From an uncultured Bacteroidales bacterium (GTDB lineage Bacteria > Bacteroidota > Bacteroidia > Bacteroidales > P3), in assembly GCA_946613135.1 (NCBI GenBank), contig CAMOFI010000004.1, forward strand, positions 1 to 40,603: a stretch of DNA of 40,603 nt. Reading direction: 5' to 3'. Position 1 is the first letter of the stretch; every line of letters starts with the position of its first letter. This document shows, one piece after another, positions 26,618 through 36,538 of the stretch. A program made the position numbers and the translations under genes. A model generated the notes under the pieces. It made no database searches. It was given only the letters and a program-made list of their open reading frames with translations, and was not told the origin of the DNA.

Positions 26618-27370
26618 TTATTCCTCTTCCTGCATGTATTTCAGTTCTTCCTGTATTTGCTCAAACAGCTTGGTGAAATCCTCATCAGAGATACTCTCAT
26701 ATCCGCTCGGAAGGAGCATGTCGACCTCTTTCACTTTGCCTTTCTTTATCTCGGAAGCGGTGAGAGTCAGCTGACGGCCTTCGCCAAGATTCATGGCATA
26801 TTCCAAAGCGACACCCTTGACACCATTGAACAGGAAATTGACATCGGGACCCATCTCGTCATTATACCATATAACAGTGGGTTTGTCTTCTCCCTCTTCG
26901 TTAAACACATGTATCACAGCTTTTTTAGCAGTAACACCGGCTATAGTCTTGGTCTCGCCAGCCACATATTCGATGTAGAAGCCCTCCGTAACGGGAACTG
27001 TCAGGCTGTCTATATCCTGCTGACTGTACTCATGTGTAGCAAGAATCTTGCTCGATCCGCTATAATCAAGCTCTATATCCTGCTGCGAGAAAAACATCAT
27101 CAGCTGGCTAAGGTCCATGCACACAAACTGTTTGTGACCATCGATCAACACATTGCTTGCAAACGGGTTATTGAGGAAAATAGCACTGGAGGTTAAAACC
27201 TTACTGTCATACACTTTAAGCTCGGCAGTAGCTATCTGTTCGGGCACCTTCATGGCCTCTTCGCCAGTCGACTCAACCGTATAAGTAATAGTCCCTTTGA
27301 ATGTATTCTGAGCAAAGGCTCCACATACTGTGGCTAATGATATCGCCACAAATGTCATGATTTTTTTCAT
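26618..27370 (-). CDS. secreted protein, DUF4412-like, function unknown
   Basis: A 250-aa protein with a clear signal peptide (MKKIMTFVAISLATVCGAFA) and a beta-rich body starting TFKGTITYTVESTGEE, a pattern seen in DUF4412-type periplasmic proteins and reminiscent of LolA-like folds. The C-terminus is acidic and helical (FTKLFEQIQEELKYMQEEE). In Bacteroidota a LolA-like gene often sits beside ftsK, but I cannot identify LolA motifs here. It lies 71 nt upstream of ftsK on the same strand. Confidence 0.72.
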   Translation of the reverse strand: MKKIMTFVAISLATVCGAFAQNTFKGTITYTVESTGEEAMKVPEQIATAELKVYDSKVLTSSAIFLNNPFASNVLIDGHKQFVCMDLSQLMMFFSQQDIELDYSGSSKILATHEYSQQDIDSLTVPVTEGFYIEYVAGETKTIAGVTAKKAVIHVFNEEGEDKPTVIWYNDEMGPDVNFLFNGVKGVALEYAMNLGEGRQLTLTASEIKKGKVKEVDMLLPSGYESISDEDFTKLFEQIQEELKYMQEEE

Positions 27371-27446
27371 AGATGTGTGTTTATTATTAATCTAAATTAA
27401 TGTTTACCAATATTAAAAACAATAACGCAGTTTGTTTGATTTTATT

Positions 27447-28853
27447 TTACAAAACTTCTTCGATCTGCCACATTTTATTCGAATTGGACCCTTTGATTAG
27501 GATTGTGGCTCCTTCGATGGGGTTGTTCTTCAGGCAGTCCACGACGTCGGCGCTGGTGGCAAACCACCTGACCCGCTCGGCACCCTCTGCAAAGCGGAAC
27601 TCTTCGCCGACAAGATAGGCCATCTCAAAACCACTTCTCACCACCAGGTCGAGGAGTTCTTTGTGTTCCGACTTCGACCCTGCACCGAGTTCCTTCATGC
27701 CGCCAAGCATCACTATCTTGTGCGATGCCTTCATGTTGGAGAAATTCTCCACCGCAAGTCGCATGCTCGACGGATTGGCATTATAGCAGTCTAATATCAA
27801 GTCGTTATGCCCGGTCTTTTTGAACTGCGAACGGTTGTTGGAGGGTTCGTACGCTTCGATTGCCTGCTTGATGTCGAACAGGTCGACATTGAAATACCGA
27901 CCTACACACACCGCGGCCATTGCGTTGTAGTAATTGTATCCTCCTATCAACTGCGACTGGACGGTATATACCACGTCACCATCTTCGAAATAGAATTTCA
28001 TATATGGGTCGGAAGCGACAAACGAGCCCTTGTATTCGGCCGACTCGGCACTGCCATACGTCACCACCGACGCCATGGGAAGGTTCACTCCGCGAGGACA
28101 GAAGCCTTCCTCGTAGTCCGACGGAGTTGCTCCAGGTATAGAAGGGACCACCCCTGGAAGCACAGACGGGCTGCTCGGCAGCTGTGCCATCTTCTCTGCC
28201 TTTTCCATCAGCACCTCGTCGTCGGCATTGACAAATATCACTCCCGCCATTGCCGCAAGGTGTTTGTACAGCTCCGTCTTCGTTCTTACAACACCCTTGA
28301 AAGAACCAAAGCCTTCCAAATGCGCCTTACCCACATTCGTTATCAAACCGAACTCAGGGTTAGCTATGCCACACAGAAAATCAATCTCGCCAGGATGGTT
28401 GGCTCCCATCTCGATGATTGCAATCTCGGCATCCGACGGTATAGACAACAGTGTGAGCGGCACTCCGATATGGTTGTTGAAGTTACCTTGAGTAGCCCAT
28501 GTCTTGTAGCGTTTCGCAAGCACAGCATTAACAAGCTCCTTGGTTGTCGTCTTGCCGTTTGTGCCTGTAATGCCTATCACCGGTATTTCGAGCTTGCTGC
28601 GATGGTACCTTGCAAGTTCCTGCAACGCCTTCAGCGCATCCGGAACCACCACACAGCGTTCGTCTGACTTTACGTCAGGATTGTCGACGATGCACAGAGC
28701 CGCGCCCTTTTCCAATGCCTGTGGCGCAAAACTATTACCGTCGAAATTGTCACCTTTCAATGCAAAGAACAGGCTGCCTTCCTTTACCTTGCGCGAGTCT
28801 GTTGTCACATCGCGCGACTTGAGGTACACCTCATAAATGTCTTCAACATTCAT
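27447..28853 (-). CDS. murF: UDP-N-acetylmuramoyl-tripeptide--D-alanyl-D-alanine ligase MurF
   Basis: A 468-aa Mur ligase that adds D-Ala-D-Ala to UDP-MurNAc-tripeptide in the cytoplasm, the last soluble peptidoglycan precursor step. The start is ATG 28853 (MNVEDIYEVYLKSRDVTTDSRKV); the track's longer form runs through the tRNA-Pro gene. Visible are the ATP loop GITGTNGKTTTKE (about 97-104), the family motif IIEMGANHPGEIDFL, SNNRSQ and DCYNANPSSM. Residues of about 222-256 form an unusual Pro/Ser/Gly-rich insertion (LPSSPSVLPGVVPSIPG, PSDYEEGFCPRGVN) encoded by palindromic DNA and not expected in the family. Confidence 0.95.
   Translation of the reverse strand: MNVEDIYEVYLKSRDVTTDSRKVKEGSLFFALKGDNFDGNSFAPQALEKGAALCIVDNPDVKSDERCVVVPDALKALQELARYHRSKLEIPVIGITGTNGKTTTKELVNAVLAKRYKTWATQGNFNNHIGVPLTLLSIPSDAEIAIIEMGANHPGEIDFLCGIANPEFGLITNVGKAHLEGFGSFKGVVRTKTELYKHLAAMAGVIFVNADDEVLMEKAEKMAQLPSSPSVLPGVVPSIPGATPSDYEEGFCPRGVNLPMASVVTYGSAESAEYKGSFVASDPYMKFYFEDGDVVYTVQSQLIGGYNYYNAMAAVCVGRYFNVDLFDIKQAIEAYEPSNNRSQFKKTGHNDLILDCYNANPSSMRLAVENFSNMKASHKIVMLGGMKELGAGSKSEHKELLDLVVRSGFEMAYLVGEEFRFAEGAERVRWFATSADVVDCLKNNPIEGATILIKGSNSNKMWQIEEVL
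28085..28188 (-). repeat. palindrome-rich in-frame insertion inside murF
   Basis: About 104 nt of murF encode a Pro-rich stretch absent from my picture of MurF. The DNA contains nested inverted repeats: ACTCCG...CGGAGT enclosing CGAGGA...TCCTCG (28087-28127), and CCAGG...CCTGG (28132-28157). It resembles the intergenic element at about 21306-21349. It may be a small palindromic element carried in frame. Confidence 0.45.
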
Positions 28854-28932
28854 ATCGTTTAGTTTTTGTGTTTTCCGTGTTCTTCCAGCCTGCCAATGGC
28901 TGTCAGGCTGAAGCAGTGTTGCAACATATATC

Positions 28933-28963
28933 AAAAAAGGGTTCTCGCTTAAAGAACCCTTTT
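28933..28963 (-). terminator. rho-independent terminator of tRNA-Pro
   Basis: On the minus strand AAAAGGGTTCT and AGAACCCTTTT form a perfect 11-bp stem with a 7-nt loop, running into T residues, 5 nt after the tRNA 3' end. It separates the tRNA transcript from murF. Confidence 0.85.
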
Positions 28964-28967
28964 CCTG

Positions 28968-29041
28968 TCGGGGCGAGAAGACTCGAACTTCCGACCCCTT
29001 GCACCCCATGCAAGTGCGCTAGCCAACTGCGCCACGCCCCG
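28968..29041 (-). tRNA. tRNA-Pro (GGG)
   Basis: A 74-nt cloverleaf: acceptor CGGGGCG/CGCCCCG with discriminator A, D-stem GCGC/GCGC, anticodon stem CTTGC/GCAAG with loop ATGGGGT (anticodon GGG, Pro), and T-arm GGAAG-TTCGAGT-CTTCT. CCA is not encoded. Confidence 0.96.
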
Positions 29042-29100
29042 AACTGAATCATGCATCTGTATCATCGAAAAAACTGCTTTTCTCTCCTCAAATGCGGGTG

Positions 29101-29132
29101 CAAAAGTACTACTTTTTGCAATACTGACCAAA
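29101..29132 (-). promoter_or_regulatory. promoter of tRNA-Pro
   Basis: TTTG (29129-29132) and TACTTTTG (29101-29108) on the minus strand, spaced by 20 nt, match the Bacteroidota consensus. The predicted start is about 55 nt before the tRNA. The extended sequence TTTGGTCAG...GTACTTTTGCA is shared with two other promoters in the window. Confidence 0.72.
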
Positions 29133-29177
29133 TTTTTTTTGCCTTTCGACCGAATTTATTTGGTCATATTTATATAA

Positions 29178-31862
29178 CTATCTAATTAGCACCACAGTCC
29201 CCTTCTGTACTATTTGGTCATACGGGTGGGTTATTTTATGGCATGATATGACATAAGTGTATACTCCCATAGGACATTTTTTCCCATTTTGGGCATTTCC
29301 GTCCCACGGTTTTTCGGGATCAAACGACTCGAACACCATCTGTCCTCTACGATCGTATATGATGATATGGTAGCGCTGCACATCGTTCATCTTGACCGCG
29401 AAGGTATTGTTCGTGCTCTCTTCGGGAGTGAATGCATTAGGTGCCCATACTGTTGTATGGTCTACGTATACGGTGATAGTAGTTGTGTCGAAACACATAT
29501 ACGGGTTGTACGCCCACAGACGCACCGATATCGAATCCACATCGTCAGGCACCATGTAGCTCACTCGCGGTTCCGTACGTTCCTCGCCATAGGGGAACTC
29601 CCACTTGCATGAAGTAGAATACTCGCTCAAATCGGTAAACACAGCCTCCATCTGACCCAACGACACAGTCTTGGGCGACACCTCGCCTCTTGCTATCGGC
29701 TGCGGCTCTACAGCCACAGTGGTGGACTTGGAATTGAAGCAGACTCCATTAGTGGCATTGACGGTATATACTGTCGTACTTGATGGGTTAACGATGATAT
29801 GGCTGTTGTTCTCCTGTCCTCCAAGCGAGGGGTCTGCCGGCTGGGCAGTCCAGTTGAAACTCTCTGCAGTGGTAGTGATTGTTATCTCTGCATTTTCGCC
29901 TCCACACACTCCTCCTCCATCGGTGATTGTAATATCAGGTATTGTGTCGACAACGATAAGGACCGAGTCTTTACCGTAGCACTCGGCTCCAGAGGTAAGG
30001 CCATAGATAACATACATCGTTGTGCTGTCAGGCACATAGGTGTGCGATGTCGCATCAACAAATGTCGCCTGATTGTCCCACGAGTATTTGTTGCTTCCCG
30101 ATGCGGTGATAATTGTCGACTGGCCTTCGCACACCCTCGTAGGCGAAGCAGCAACATGCACCTCAGGCAATTGTATGACTACAACATGCATTGAGTCTAT
30201 ATCCTCCCATATCTGGCCGTTCCATGTGATGTACGAATAGGAAGTATATGTTGCAGACTCTGTTGGATTGATGTATATTGTATCTGCATACATTTCAATA
30301 GGGTTAGGATTGCCCGACACGTACCACACACAGCTGTCGGCGCCACGCACGCCCAAAGTCAGAGGCTCGTCGGCACAAATCATTGTATCACTCGTAATAA
30401 AGGCAAAATTTCGTCTTACGCCTATCTGCATCGTGTCCGACCCATAATTGCCGCACGAGTCCTGTACCTCACACAACCAACGGGCATCCGGTGCCGTGCC
30501 TACAATAATCGATGCTGCATTGGGACGCTCTTGTCCGTTGGTCAGATTTCTCCATTTTATCGACCTGTTGGGCATACCTCCTGTGATTACCGAACGCAAC
30601 TCAATCTGGTTTGACATGTTCATCAGCGTGTCGCGTTCGATAGTGACTTCCAACGGGTCGGTATCAATTATGTTGAACGAAACCGAATCGGAACGAGGGC
30701 AGCCATTCTCTGCCGAAAGGACAAACTTTGCATATTCCACTCCGTCAACACCTTCGGATTCAACATCCATGTAAGGCTGGATTGTCAACAAGAAAGTGTC
30801 TGTGTTGGCTGGGAAAAAGACGTATGGGTTTACCATGGCAAAATCGACACCGTTGGTGGCGGTGCCTTCAAAATCAATATTGATACGTGTAGGCGTCGAC
30901 AGTTGGTGAGGACGACTCATCTTGATGGTTGCCACACATCCCTCATAAAGGTCGCTGGGCATACCTGGGTTGGCGGCATTGACGAAATTAAAATCGATTG
31001 CATTCGAACTCAAGCTGTTGGCTTCAAGAAAAACACCTGAATCATAATCGTTATCACCCAAATCGGCTATGGCCATCTTCAGATGGTAGGTCTGGCAAGG
31101 AATAACCTTGGCCTCGGCAGTAAGTACGGTTGTAAAACCACCATACGTAATCATCGTGCTACCAGAGTTGTTGACATAATACTGCGTATTGTTCAGAAGG
31201 CACGGCGTTGCAGTCCCTGCAGCAACACCGCCATTGACATTGTTGATCGATATGATATTATTACTATTGGGGATCAACGCTATATTTTTGGCACTGTACA
31301 TACCGCCATTAGGATTAATTCCCGTAAGAAAGAATCCAAAGATGTCATTATAGTCCGAGCATACAAAACCAGGATATTCTTCCGATGCAAAAACATATCT
31401 GAACTTGATAGAGTCCGAAAGAGGGACAAAGTCAAATTCAAGCACGGCACAGTCATTAACGGCGGTATTTCCTGCATAGTTCATCAATTCGGCACATGAA
31501 TAGTTGGTTCCTGCCGAGGAACTATGAGTAGCTGAACTCTCTTGACCAACAGCATACGACACCGCTCCAGTTCCAATGATTATACCCTCAGTTATGCCGA
31601 GATTAGTAGAAGTAGCGCCAGTAGAAAAACGCCCAATCGCATTACTGGCAACAGCTCCCGTAGAACCATTAAAACGCACGTTGGACACCGTGACACCTTG
31701 ACCAACCAATACGTTCTGCACCAACGAGTCGATTGTCCATCCCGCCGGCAAGGACAAGCCTTGCGTGACTTGCAACTGTGCCGACACTTCTCTGATGCCA
31801 AACAACATAAAAAGTACGACCATTATTGGCGCCGTATACCTAAACATGCTACGTGTATTCAT
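29178..31862 (-). CDS. T9SS type B cargo: choice-of-anchor L protein with CHU_C C-terminal domain
   Basis: An 894-aa secreted protein with a signal peptide ending around EVSAQ. The N-terminal part (about 40-290) fits the choice-of-anchor L domain, with AVLEFDFVPLSDSIKFRYVFASEEY and NDIFGFFLTG. The middle consists of PKD/Ig-like beta repeats (repeated VCEGQSTIITASGSNKYSW-like units and STTVYTV). The last 90 residues are a gliding-motility-associated (CHU_C, type B) sorting domain: APNAFTPEESTNNTF, YHIIIYDRRGQMVFES, PWDGNAQNGKKCPMGVYTYV. It is therefore predicted to leave the cell by the type IX secretion system and stay at the surface or be released. The ligand is unknown. Confidence 0.92.
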   Translation of the reverse strand: MNTRSMFRYTAPIMVVLFMLFGIREVSAQLQVTQGLSLPAGWTIDSLVQNVLVGQGVTVSNVRFNGSTGAVASNAIGRFSTGATSTNLGITEGIIIGTGAVSYAVGQESSATHSSSAGTNYSCAELMNYAGNTAVNDCAVLEFDFVPLSDSIKFRYVFASEEYPGFVCSDYNDIFGFFLTGINPNGGMYSAKNIALIPNSNNIISINNVNGGVAAGTATPCLLNNTQYYVNNSGSTMITYGGFTTVLTAEAKVIPCQTYHLKMAIADLGDNDYDSGVFLEANSLSSNAIDFNFVNAANPGMPSDLYEGCVATIKMSRPHQLSTPTRINIDFEGTATNGVDFAMVNPYVFFPANTDTFLLTIQPYMDVESEGVDGVEYAKFVLSAENGCPRSDSVSFNIIDTDPLEVTIERDTLMNMSNQIELRSVITGGMPNRSIKWRNLTNGQERPNAASIIVGTAPDARWLCEVQDSCGNYGSDTMQIGVRRNFAFITSDTMICADEPLTLGVRGADSCVWYVSGNPNPIEMYADTIYINPTESATYTSYSYITWNGQIWEDIDSMHVVVIQLPEVHVAASPTRVCEGQSTIITASGSNKYSWDNQATFVDATSHTYVPDSTTMYVIYGLTSGAECYGKDSVLIVVDTIPDITITDGGGVCGGENAEITITTTAESFNWTAQPADPSLGGQENNSHIIVNPSSTTVYTVNATNGVCFNSKSTTVAVEPQPIARGEVSPKTVSLGQMEAVFTDLSEYSTSCKWEFPYGEERTEPRVSYMVPDDVDSISVRLWAYNPYMCFDTTTITVYVDHTTVWAPNAFTPEESTNNTFAVKMNDVQRYHIIIYDRRGQMVFESFDPEKPWDGNAQNGKKCPMGVYTYVISCHKITHPYDQIVQKGTVVLIR

Positions 31863-31888
31863 GATAAAAAAATATTTTTTTCGAGATG

Positions 31889-31896
31889 CAAAAATA
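31889..31896 (-). promoter_or_regulatory. -7 element for the T9SS cargo gene
   Basis: TATTTTTG on the minus strand matches TAnnTTTG, 27 nt before the start codon. No TTTG is found at the expected distance. Confidence 0.38.
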
Positions 31897-32044
31897 CTAC
31901 TTTTTTTTATATAAACTGCTTTTTAGAAGTTTTATTGTAATAAATAAAACAAAAATTAACAGTCTGTCGTATCAATCTCATCGTTATAAACCACTTGCAT
32001 TGTCATTTTTATTCAACACAAAAAAAATGCAACACAAAAAAAAT

Positions 32045-33544
32045 TTAACGTTCAAAGACAAACGACACCGTCCGCGACGAGACTGCTACAGCCGACAGCA
32101 TAGAGACATCCTCATCGTCTTCCGTTCCATCAAACACACCAGTTGCTGTTTCGATGCTCGTCAGTGCTACACCTTTCGACTTCAAATATTCTGTAATGGC
32201 TCGAAGCCTCGACTGGTTCACCAAGTTGCAGAAAGGTATGTCGGCACTTTGATTGAACGAAGACACAACCCTCAACTTCAGGTTCGGGTTTTCAGTCAAA
32301 AAACGTGCCACAGCGTCCATCCTTGTCCTGCCGGAAGACGACAGTTCGCTTCCAACCGACGAGCTGAACAAATCACCGTAACGATAGTCCTCGCCCACAA
32401 CAAATGCATTGAGTGTCACGTCTTTTGTATCACGAAAATACAGACTATTCTCATCACCGCGAAGGGCGACGTAGTTATGTCGTAGCTGGAAATGTTCTGG
32501 CGCGACATACACAAGCTCATATTCCATCCCCGGCTGCAAAAAAACCGTATAATCACCGTTTCCGTCAGCATCGACAGTAACGGCATCTTTCCCATTGGTC
32601 CGCACCACTACTGAAGCGCCCTCGACAGGCATGCCGTTCTGTCCGCTTATTGTACCTGACAGCCTGACACAGTCCAACCTGCCCGAAAAGCTGTTCAAAC
32701 GCTGTTTGCCTTCAGAATCTCTCGACAGCCACCATCCTCTGGTTCCGTTGTCCGACAGCGTGAGCCCTACATCGTCGCCCGACGAGCAGAATGGCTTGTG
32801 CATACTATATACAGCACAACGGCCAATGGGGAACATAGTCACCGTGTCGCCCGTCTGCTCTGCAGCTACCAGGCGGGAAGCATAAATGTCGTACCCTCCA
32901 TAGCCGCCGACACGACCGTCGGAAGAAAACATCAGGAAATCGCCATGAATTGCGGGCATAATCTCATTACCCTCTGTATTGATCCTGTAACCCATATTTT
33001 GCGGAAACTGCCACTCGTCGTTCTTCCATTCGCTGTACCACAAATCAAGACCACCAAATCCCAAAGGACAATTGGACGAGAACACCATCACCCTGCCATC
33101 CGAGGAAAAGACAGGATGTTCAATGGTGAATGAAAATCCGCCAGGCTTGATGCGCCGAACCGCATACTTGCCTGCCTTTTTCTCGTATCGCTCGAAGAGG
33201 TAGCTGTTACCCTTCGAATCGCGCCTGGTGATATATAAGCGGCCCGTCGGAATATGCTCTACCGCATAAGTCATCTTTGAGTCTATCTCGAGCATTGAGG
33301 TATCCACCTCAGCAAAGCCGATAGAGCCATCGCCCGCAACGGCCGAGAACAGCATTCCTCCAGAGGCAAAATGCAGACGGCCTCCGGCAAACGACATCTC
33401 GTCGATTTCCGACGGAAGCACGAAATCTGAAAGAACCTCATGACCGACAGAACGGTTTTCACAGTATTTCTCTACAATCTGCGACATCGAACAGTGAGAC
33501 GATGCCAGCATCAACAAAATGATTATATACTTTTTGATTTTCAT
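32045..33544 (-). CDS. PorE-like envelope protein: PD40 propeller, CRD-like and OmpA-like domains
   Basis: A 499-aa protein from ATG 33544 (MKIKKYIIILLMLASSHC; the track's 33553 is a TTG). The Cys in SSHC could be a lipobox. Residues about 50-290 contain PD40/WD40-like blades (HPVFSSDGRVMVFSSNCPLGFGGLDLWYSEW, MFSSDGRVGGYGGYDIYAS). Then comes a carboxypeptidase-regulatory-like segment (LSGTISGQNGMPVEGASVVV) and a divergent OmpA-like C-terminus (NQSRLRAITEYLKSKGV). This domain order matches PorE (PG1058) of the type IX secretion system except that an N-terminal TPR is missing. It begins 5 nt after the lon stop. Confidence 0.78.
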   Translation of the reverse strand: MKIKKYIIILLMLASSHCSMSQIVEKYCENRSVGHEVLSDFVLPSEIDEMSFAGGRLHFASGGMLFSAVAGDGSIGFAEVDTSMLEIDSKMTYAVEHIPTGRLYITRRDSKGNSYLFERYEKKAGKYAVRRIKPGGFSFTIEHPVFSSDGRVMVFSSNCPLGFGGLDLWYSEWKNDEWQFPQNMGYRINTEGNEIMPAIHGDFLMFSSDGRVGGYGGYDIYASRLVAAEQTGDTVTMFPIGRCAVYSMHKPFCSSGDDVGLTLSDNGTRGWWLSRDSEGKQRLNSFSGRLDCVRLSGTISGQNGMPVEGASVVVRTNGKDAVTVDADGNGDYTVFLQPGMEYELVYVAPEHFQLRHNYVALRGDENSLYFRDTKDVTLNAFVVGEDYRYGDLFSSSVGSELSSSGRTRMDAVARFLTENPNLKLRVVSSFNQSADIPFCNLVNQSRLRAITEYLKSKGVALTSIETATGVFDGTEDDEDVSMLSAVAVSSRTVSFVFER

Positions 33545-33549
33545 CTTCC

Positions 33550-35991
33550 TCAAATTAATACAAGGGGCAGAACCTCCGACATCTCTGAAACATAATGGAA
33601 TGTAAGACCTGAAAGATAAGCCTGGTCTATGTCTTCGACATCGCGGCGGTTTTCTTCACAGAGTATAATGTCGGTGATTCCTGCACGTTTGGCAGCAAGG
33701 ATTTTCTCTCGTATTCCACCAACAGGGGTGACGGCGCCACGGAGTGTAATCTCGCCTGTCATCGCATAGTCGTTGCGCACCTTGCGACCCGTAAAGGCAC
33801 TGACCATAGCAGTAAACATGGTAACACCTGCCGATGGGCCATCCTTAGGAGTGGCACCTTCGGGCACATGGATATGCAGGTTGCACGACTCGAAGACCGA
33901 CTCGTCTATTCCCAACGCAACGGCATTGGCCTTGATATATTCGTATGCAAGCGTGGCCGACTCCTTCATGACGTCGCCCAGATTGCCTGTCATTGTCAGA
34001 TTGCCTTTCCCTTTCGAGGTGCAGGCTTCGATAAAAAGAATCGTGCCTCCCACCTGAGTCCATGCCAGACCCGTGACGACAGCCACCCTCGGCTCGTTAC
34101 CGCGACGCTCGCTTTGGTGGATCGGCAAGCCTAACACCGGACGCAATTCACTCACCGCAATCTTTTTCTCCACCTCCAAACCGCTGGCCACCTTTACGGC
34201 GCGGTTGCGTATCATCTTGGCAATCATCTTCTCGAGCTGACGGACTCCCGACTCGCGGGTATAGTCGTCGACAATGCGGCGCAACACCTCGGCAGGGAAT
34301 GTGAAATCGGTGCGTTTGAACCCGTTTTCCTTCAGCTGACGAGGAACAAGATACTGCTTGGCTATCTGCAGCTTTTCTTCCATGATATAGCCAGGCACCT
34401 CAATCATCTCCATACGGTCTATCAAGGCTGGATGAATGCTCGACGTAGAGTTGGCCGTAGCGATGAAAAGCACATTGGACAGGTCGTAGTCTACATCAAG
34501 ATAATTGTCATGAAATGCCATATTCTGTTCAGGGTCAAGCACCTCAAGCAATGCCGCCATCGGATCACCGCTGTAGTTGTTGGCCTGCACTTTGTCAATC
34601 TCATCGAGCACAAATACCGGGTTGCTGACTTTGGCTTTGATCATACCATTGATGATGCGTCCGGGCATCGCACCCACATATGTGCGGCGATGGCCTCTGA
34701 TCTCGGCTTCGTCGTGTATGCCTCCCAGCGCAATTCTTACATACTCGCGTCCAAGTGCCTGGGCTATGGACTTGCCGAGCGATGTCTTGCCAGTGCCCGG
34801 AGGCCCTACAAGACACAGCACCGGCGACTTGCGCTGGTCGGTAAGATTCAACACCGCCATCATCTCGAGCACACGCTCCTTGACTTTCTCTAGTCCGAAA
34901 TGGTTCCTGTCGAGTCTGCGGCGTGCCTTTTCCATATCGTTATTGAAAGAGCCTCGCTTGCCCCATGGCAAATCGAGCATCAGGTTCAGATAGTTGAGCT
35001 GAACGCTATAGTCGGGCGAGGCCTGCGGGGTGCGAAGCAGTTTGTCCATCTCGTGGTTGAAGTGTTCACCAACTTCGGGCGGCCATGGCATGTTTGCCGC
35101 ACGACTACGCATCTTGCTGATTTCCGCATCGTTTGAGTTGCCACCCAGTTCCTCCTGAATGACATGCATCTGCTGGTTCAGGAAGTACTCTCTCTGCTGT
35201 TTGTCCATGGTTATCTGAGTCTTTTCCTGAATCTCGTGGCGCAGACTCTCTATCGACTCCATGGCCTTGATATGCGATATCAACGAGAGAATACGGTCTG
35301 AGTATGTGGGCAGTTCCAGCAACTCCTGCTTTGCAGCAATGTCGATATCTATATGGGACGAAATGAAATTGACGAGCATACGCAAACCGCGTATCTCTTT
35401 AAGTGTCTTGATGGTTATATCGTTAGGGTTTACCGAGCGCAAGTATGCCGAATACTTTTTGACGAGTATTCTCGCCGACTCGCTCTCGTCCTTTGTAAGT
35501 CCCTGTGCACTGTCGGCATTCTCTGCGCTGAGGCGTACGCCTTTGAGAAACGGCTTGTTCGACACAATGTCGCCCAACCTGAAGCATCCACATCCTCTCA
35601 TTATGCCTATCACCTCATTGTTGGGCATATCGATAACCTTGACAACCTGGGCTATACATCCAATATCATAAAGGTCCTTTCTGTCAGGCACCTCGTTCAT
35701 CTCGTTTCGTTGGGAAACCACACCAATATACTCGCCCTTTTCGGAGGCATGGCGAAGCAACTTCAATGACATCGTACGTGTAACGTTGATAGGCGTTATA
35801 GTGCCTGGGAACAGCACATTGCCTGTCATGGGGAGTATAGGTATGATATCTGGAAACGACGCACTTGTCTCGAAAAGGAAATCGTCAATACTAGCATCTT
35901 CCGACATCGGAACAACCTCAATCATCGCCGAACTCAGTCTCTCCGGATCCATCATTTCCTTAAATAATTCATCAATATACTTATTGTTCAT
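33550..35991 (-). CDS. lon: ATP-dependent protease Lon
   Basis: An 813-aa LonA-type protease that unfolds and degrades damaged and regulatory proteins in the cytoplasm. The N-terminal LON substrate-binding domain starts around [23 protein letters not shown]. The AAA+ module has Walker [10 protein letters not shown] (about 395-403) and Walker [11 protein letters not shown]. The protease domain carries the catalytic Ser in PKDGPSAGV (about residue 720) and the Lys in [14 protein letters not shown]. The PorE-like gene follows 5 nt later. I see no CIRCE-like or other heat-shock site upstream. Confidence 0.97.
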   Translation of the reverse strand: MNNKYIDELFKEMMDPERLSSAMIEVVPMSEDASIDDFLFETSASFPDIIPILPMTGNVLFPGTITPINVTRTMSLKLLRHASEKGEYIGVVSQRNEMNEVPDRKDLYDIGCIAQVVKVIDMPNNEVIGIMRGCGCFRLGDIVSNKPFLKGVRLSAENADSAQGLTKDESESARILVKKYSAYLRSVNPNDITIKTLKEIRGLRMLVNFISSHIDIDIAAKQELLELPTYSDRILSLISHIKAMESIESLRHEIQEKTQITMDKQQREYFLNQQMHVIQEELGGNSNDAEISKMRSRAANMPWPPEVGEHFNHEMDKLLRTPQASPDYSVQLNYLNLMLDLPWGKRGSFNNDMEKARRRLDRNHFGLEKVKERVLEMMAVLNLTDQRKSPVLCLVGPPGTGKTSLGKSIAQALGREYVRIALGGIHDEAEIRGHRRTYVGAMPGRIINGMIKAKVSNPVFVLDEIDKVQANNYSGDPMAALLEVLDPEQNMAFHDNYLDVDYDLSNVLFIATANSTSSIHPALIDRMEMIEVPGYIMEEKLQIAKQYLVPRQLKENGFKRTDFTFPAEVLRRIVDDYTRESGVRQLEKMIAKMIRNRAVKVASGLEVEKKIAVSELRPVLGLPIHQSERRGNEPRVAVVTGLAWTQVGGTILFIEACTSKGKGNLTMTGNLGDVMKESATLAYEYIKANAVALGIDESVFESCNLHIHVPEGATPKDGPSAGVTMFTAMVSAFTGRKVRNDYAMTGEITLRGAVTPVGGIREKILAAKRAGITDIILCEENRRDVEDIDQAYLSGLTFHYVSEMSEVLPLVLI

Positions 35992-36133
35992 ATATACTAT
36001 TATACTATCTTAGAAATACAATCAAAACAAGAATGTTTTACGGCACGACAAGATAAATGTTTCGTTTCCTCCATTTAAAAATCACTTTAAAACACCACAC
36101 TCCTGGTTGTCTTACCCGTTTTTGCTGGAACAC

Positions 36134-36166
36134 AACAAAAAAAAGCTCTTGCAAGAAGAGCTTTTT
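36134..36166 (-). terminator. rho-independent terminator of rpmE2
   Basis: AAAAAGCTCTT (36140-36150) and AAGAGCTTTTT (36156-36166) form a perfect 11-bp stem with a 5-nt loop. On the minus strand it continues into TTTTGTT, 24 nt after the rpmE2 stop. Confidence 0.85.
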
Positions 36167-36189
36167 CCTAACATTTAACCTAAAACAAA

Positions 36190-36453
36190 CTACTTATTAT
36201 TTTTGTTGTATCTTTTGTACTTGCTCATAAACTTGTCGACGCGTCCAGCGGTGTCAACCAGTTTCAGCTTGCCAGTGAAGTAGGGATGCGAAGTGTTGGA
36301 GATTTCAAGTTTCACAACGGGATACTCATTACCATCGGTATAGACAACAGTGTCTTTGGTGTTGGCGCAGCTCTTGGTGAGGATCATATTGTCGTTGGAC
36401 ATGTCTTTGAACACAACAAGTCTGTAGTTCGAGGGATGGATTCCTTTTTTCAT
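36190..36453 (-). CDS. rpmE2: 50S ribosomal protein L31 type B
   Basis: An 87-aa type B L31 with MKKGIHPSNYRLVVFKDMS, the central NTKDTVVYTDGNEYPVVKLEISNTSHPYFTGK and the basic C-terminus FMSKYKRYNKNNK. It lacks the CxxC zinc motif of type A L31, so it works without zinc. It is monocistronic, with a strong promoter upstream and a terminator downstream. Confidence 0.96.
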   Translation of the reverse strand: MKKGIHPSNYRLVVFKDMSNDNMILTKSCANTKDTVVYTDGNEYPVVKLEISNTSHPYFTGKLKLVDTAGRVDKFMSKYKRYNKNNK

Positions 36454-36538
36454 TGTCTTGATTTTTATGCCGTTTTAAACAGTGGTTTTGTAAACGATTG
36501 TTATAAAATAATTGATTCTTTCCTTTAATTTGAGTTTG

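Noticed and set aside
28854-29009. Longer murF start in the ORF track
   Set aside because: The extension translates the tRNA-Pro gene and its terminator; homology starts at MNVEDIYEVY.
29158-29221. Direct repeat ATTTGGTCATA on both sides of the T9SS cargo stop codon
   Set aside because: One copy lies in coding sequence, it is short and AT-rich, and nothing else suggests an insertion.
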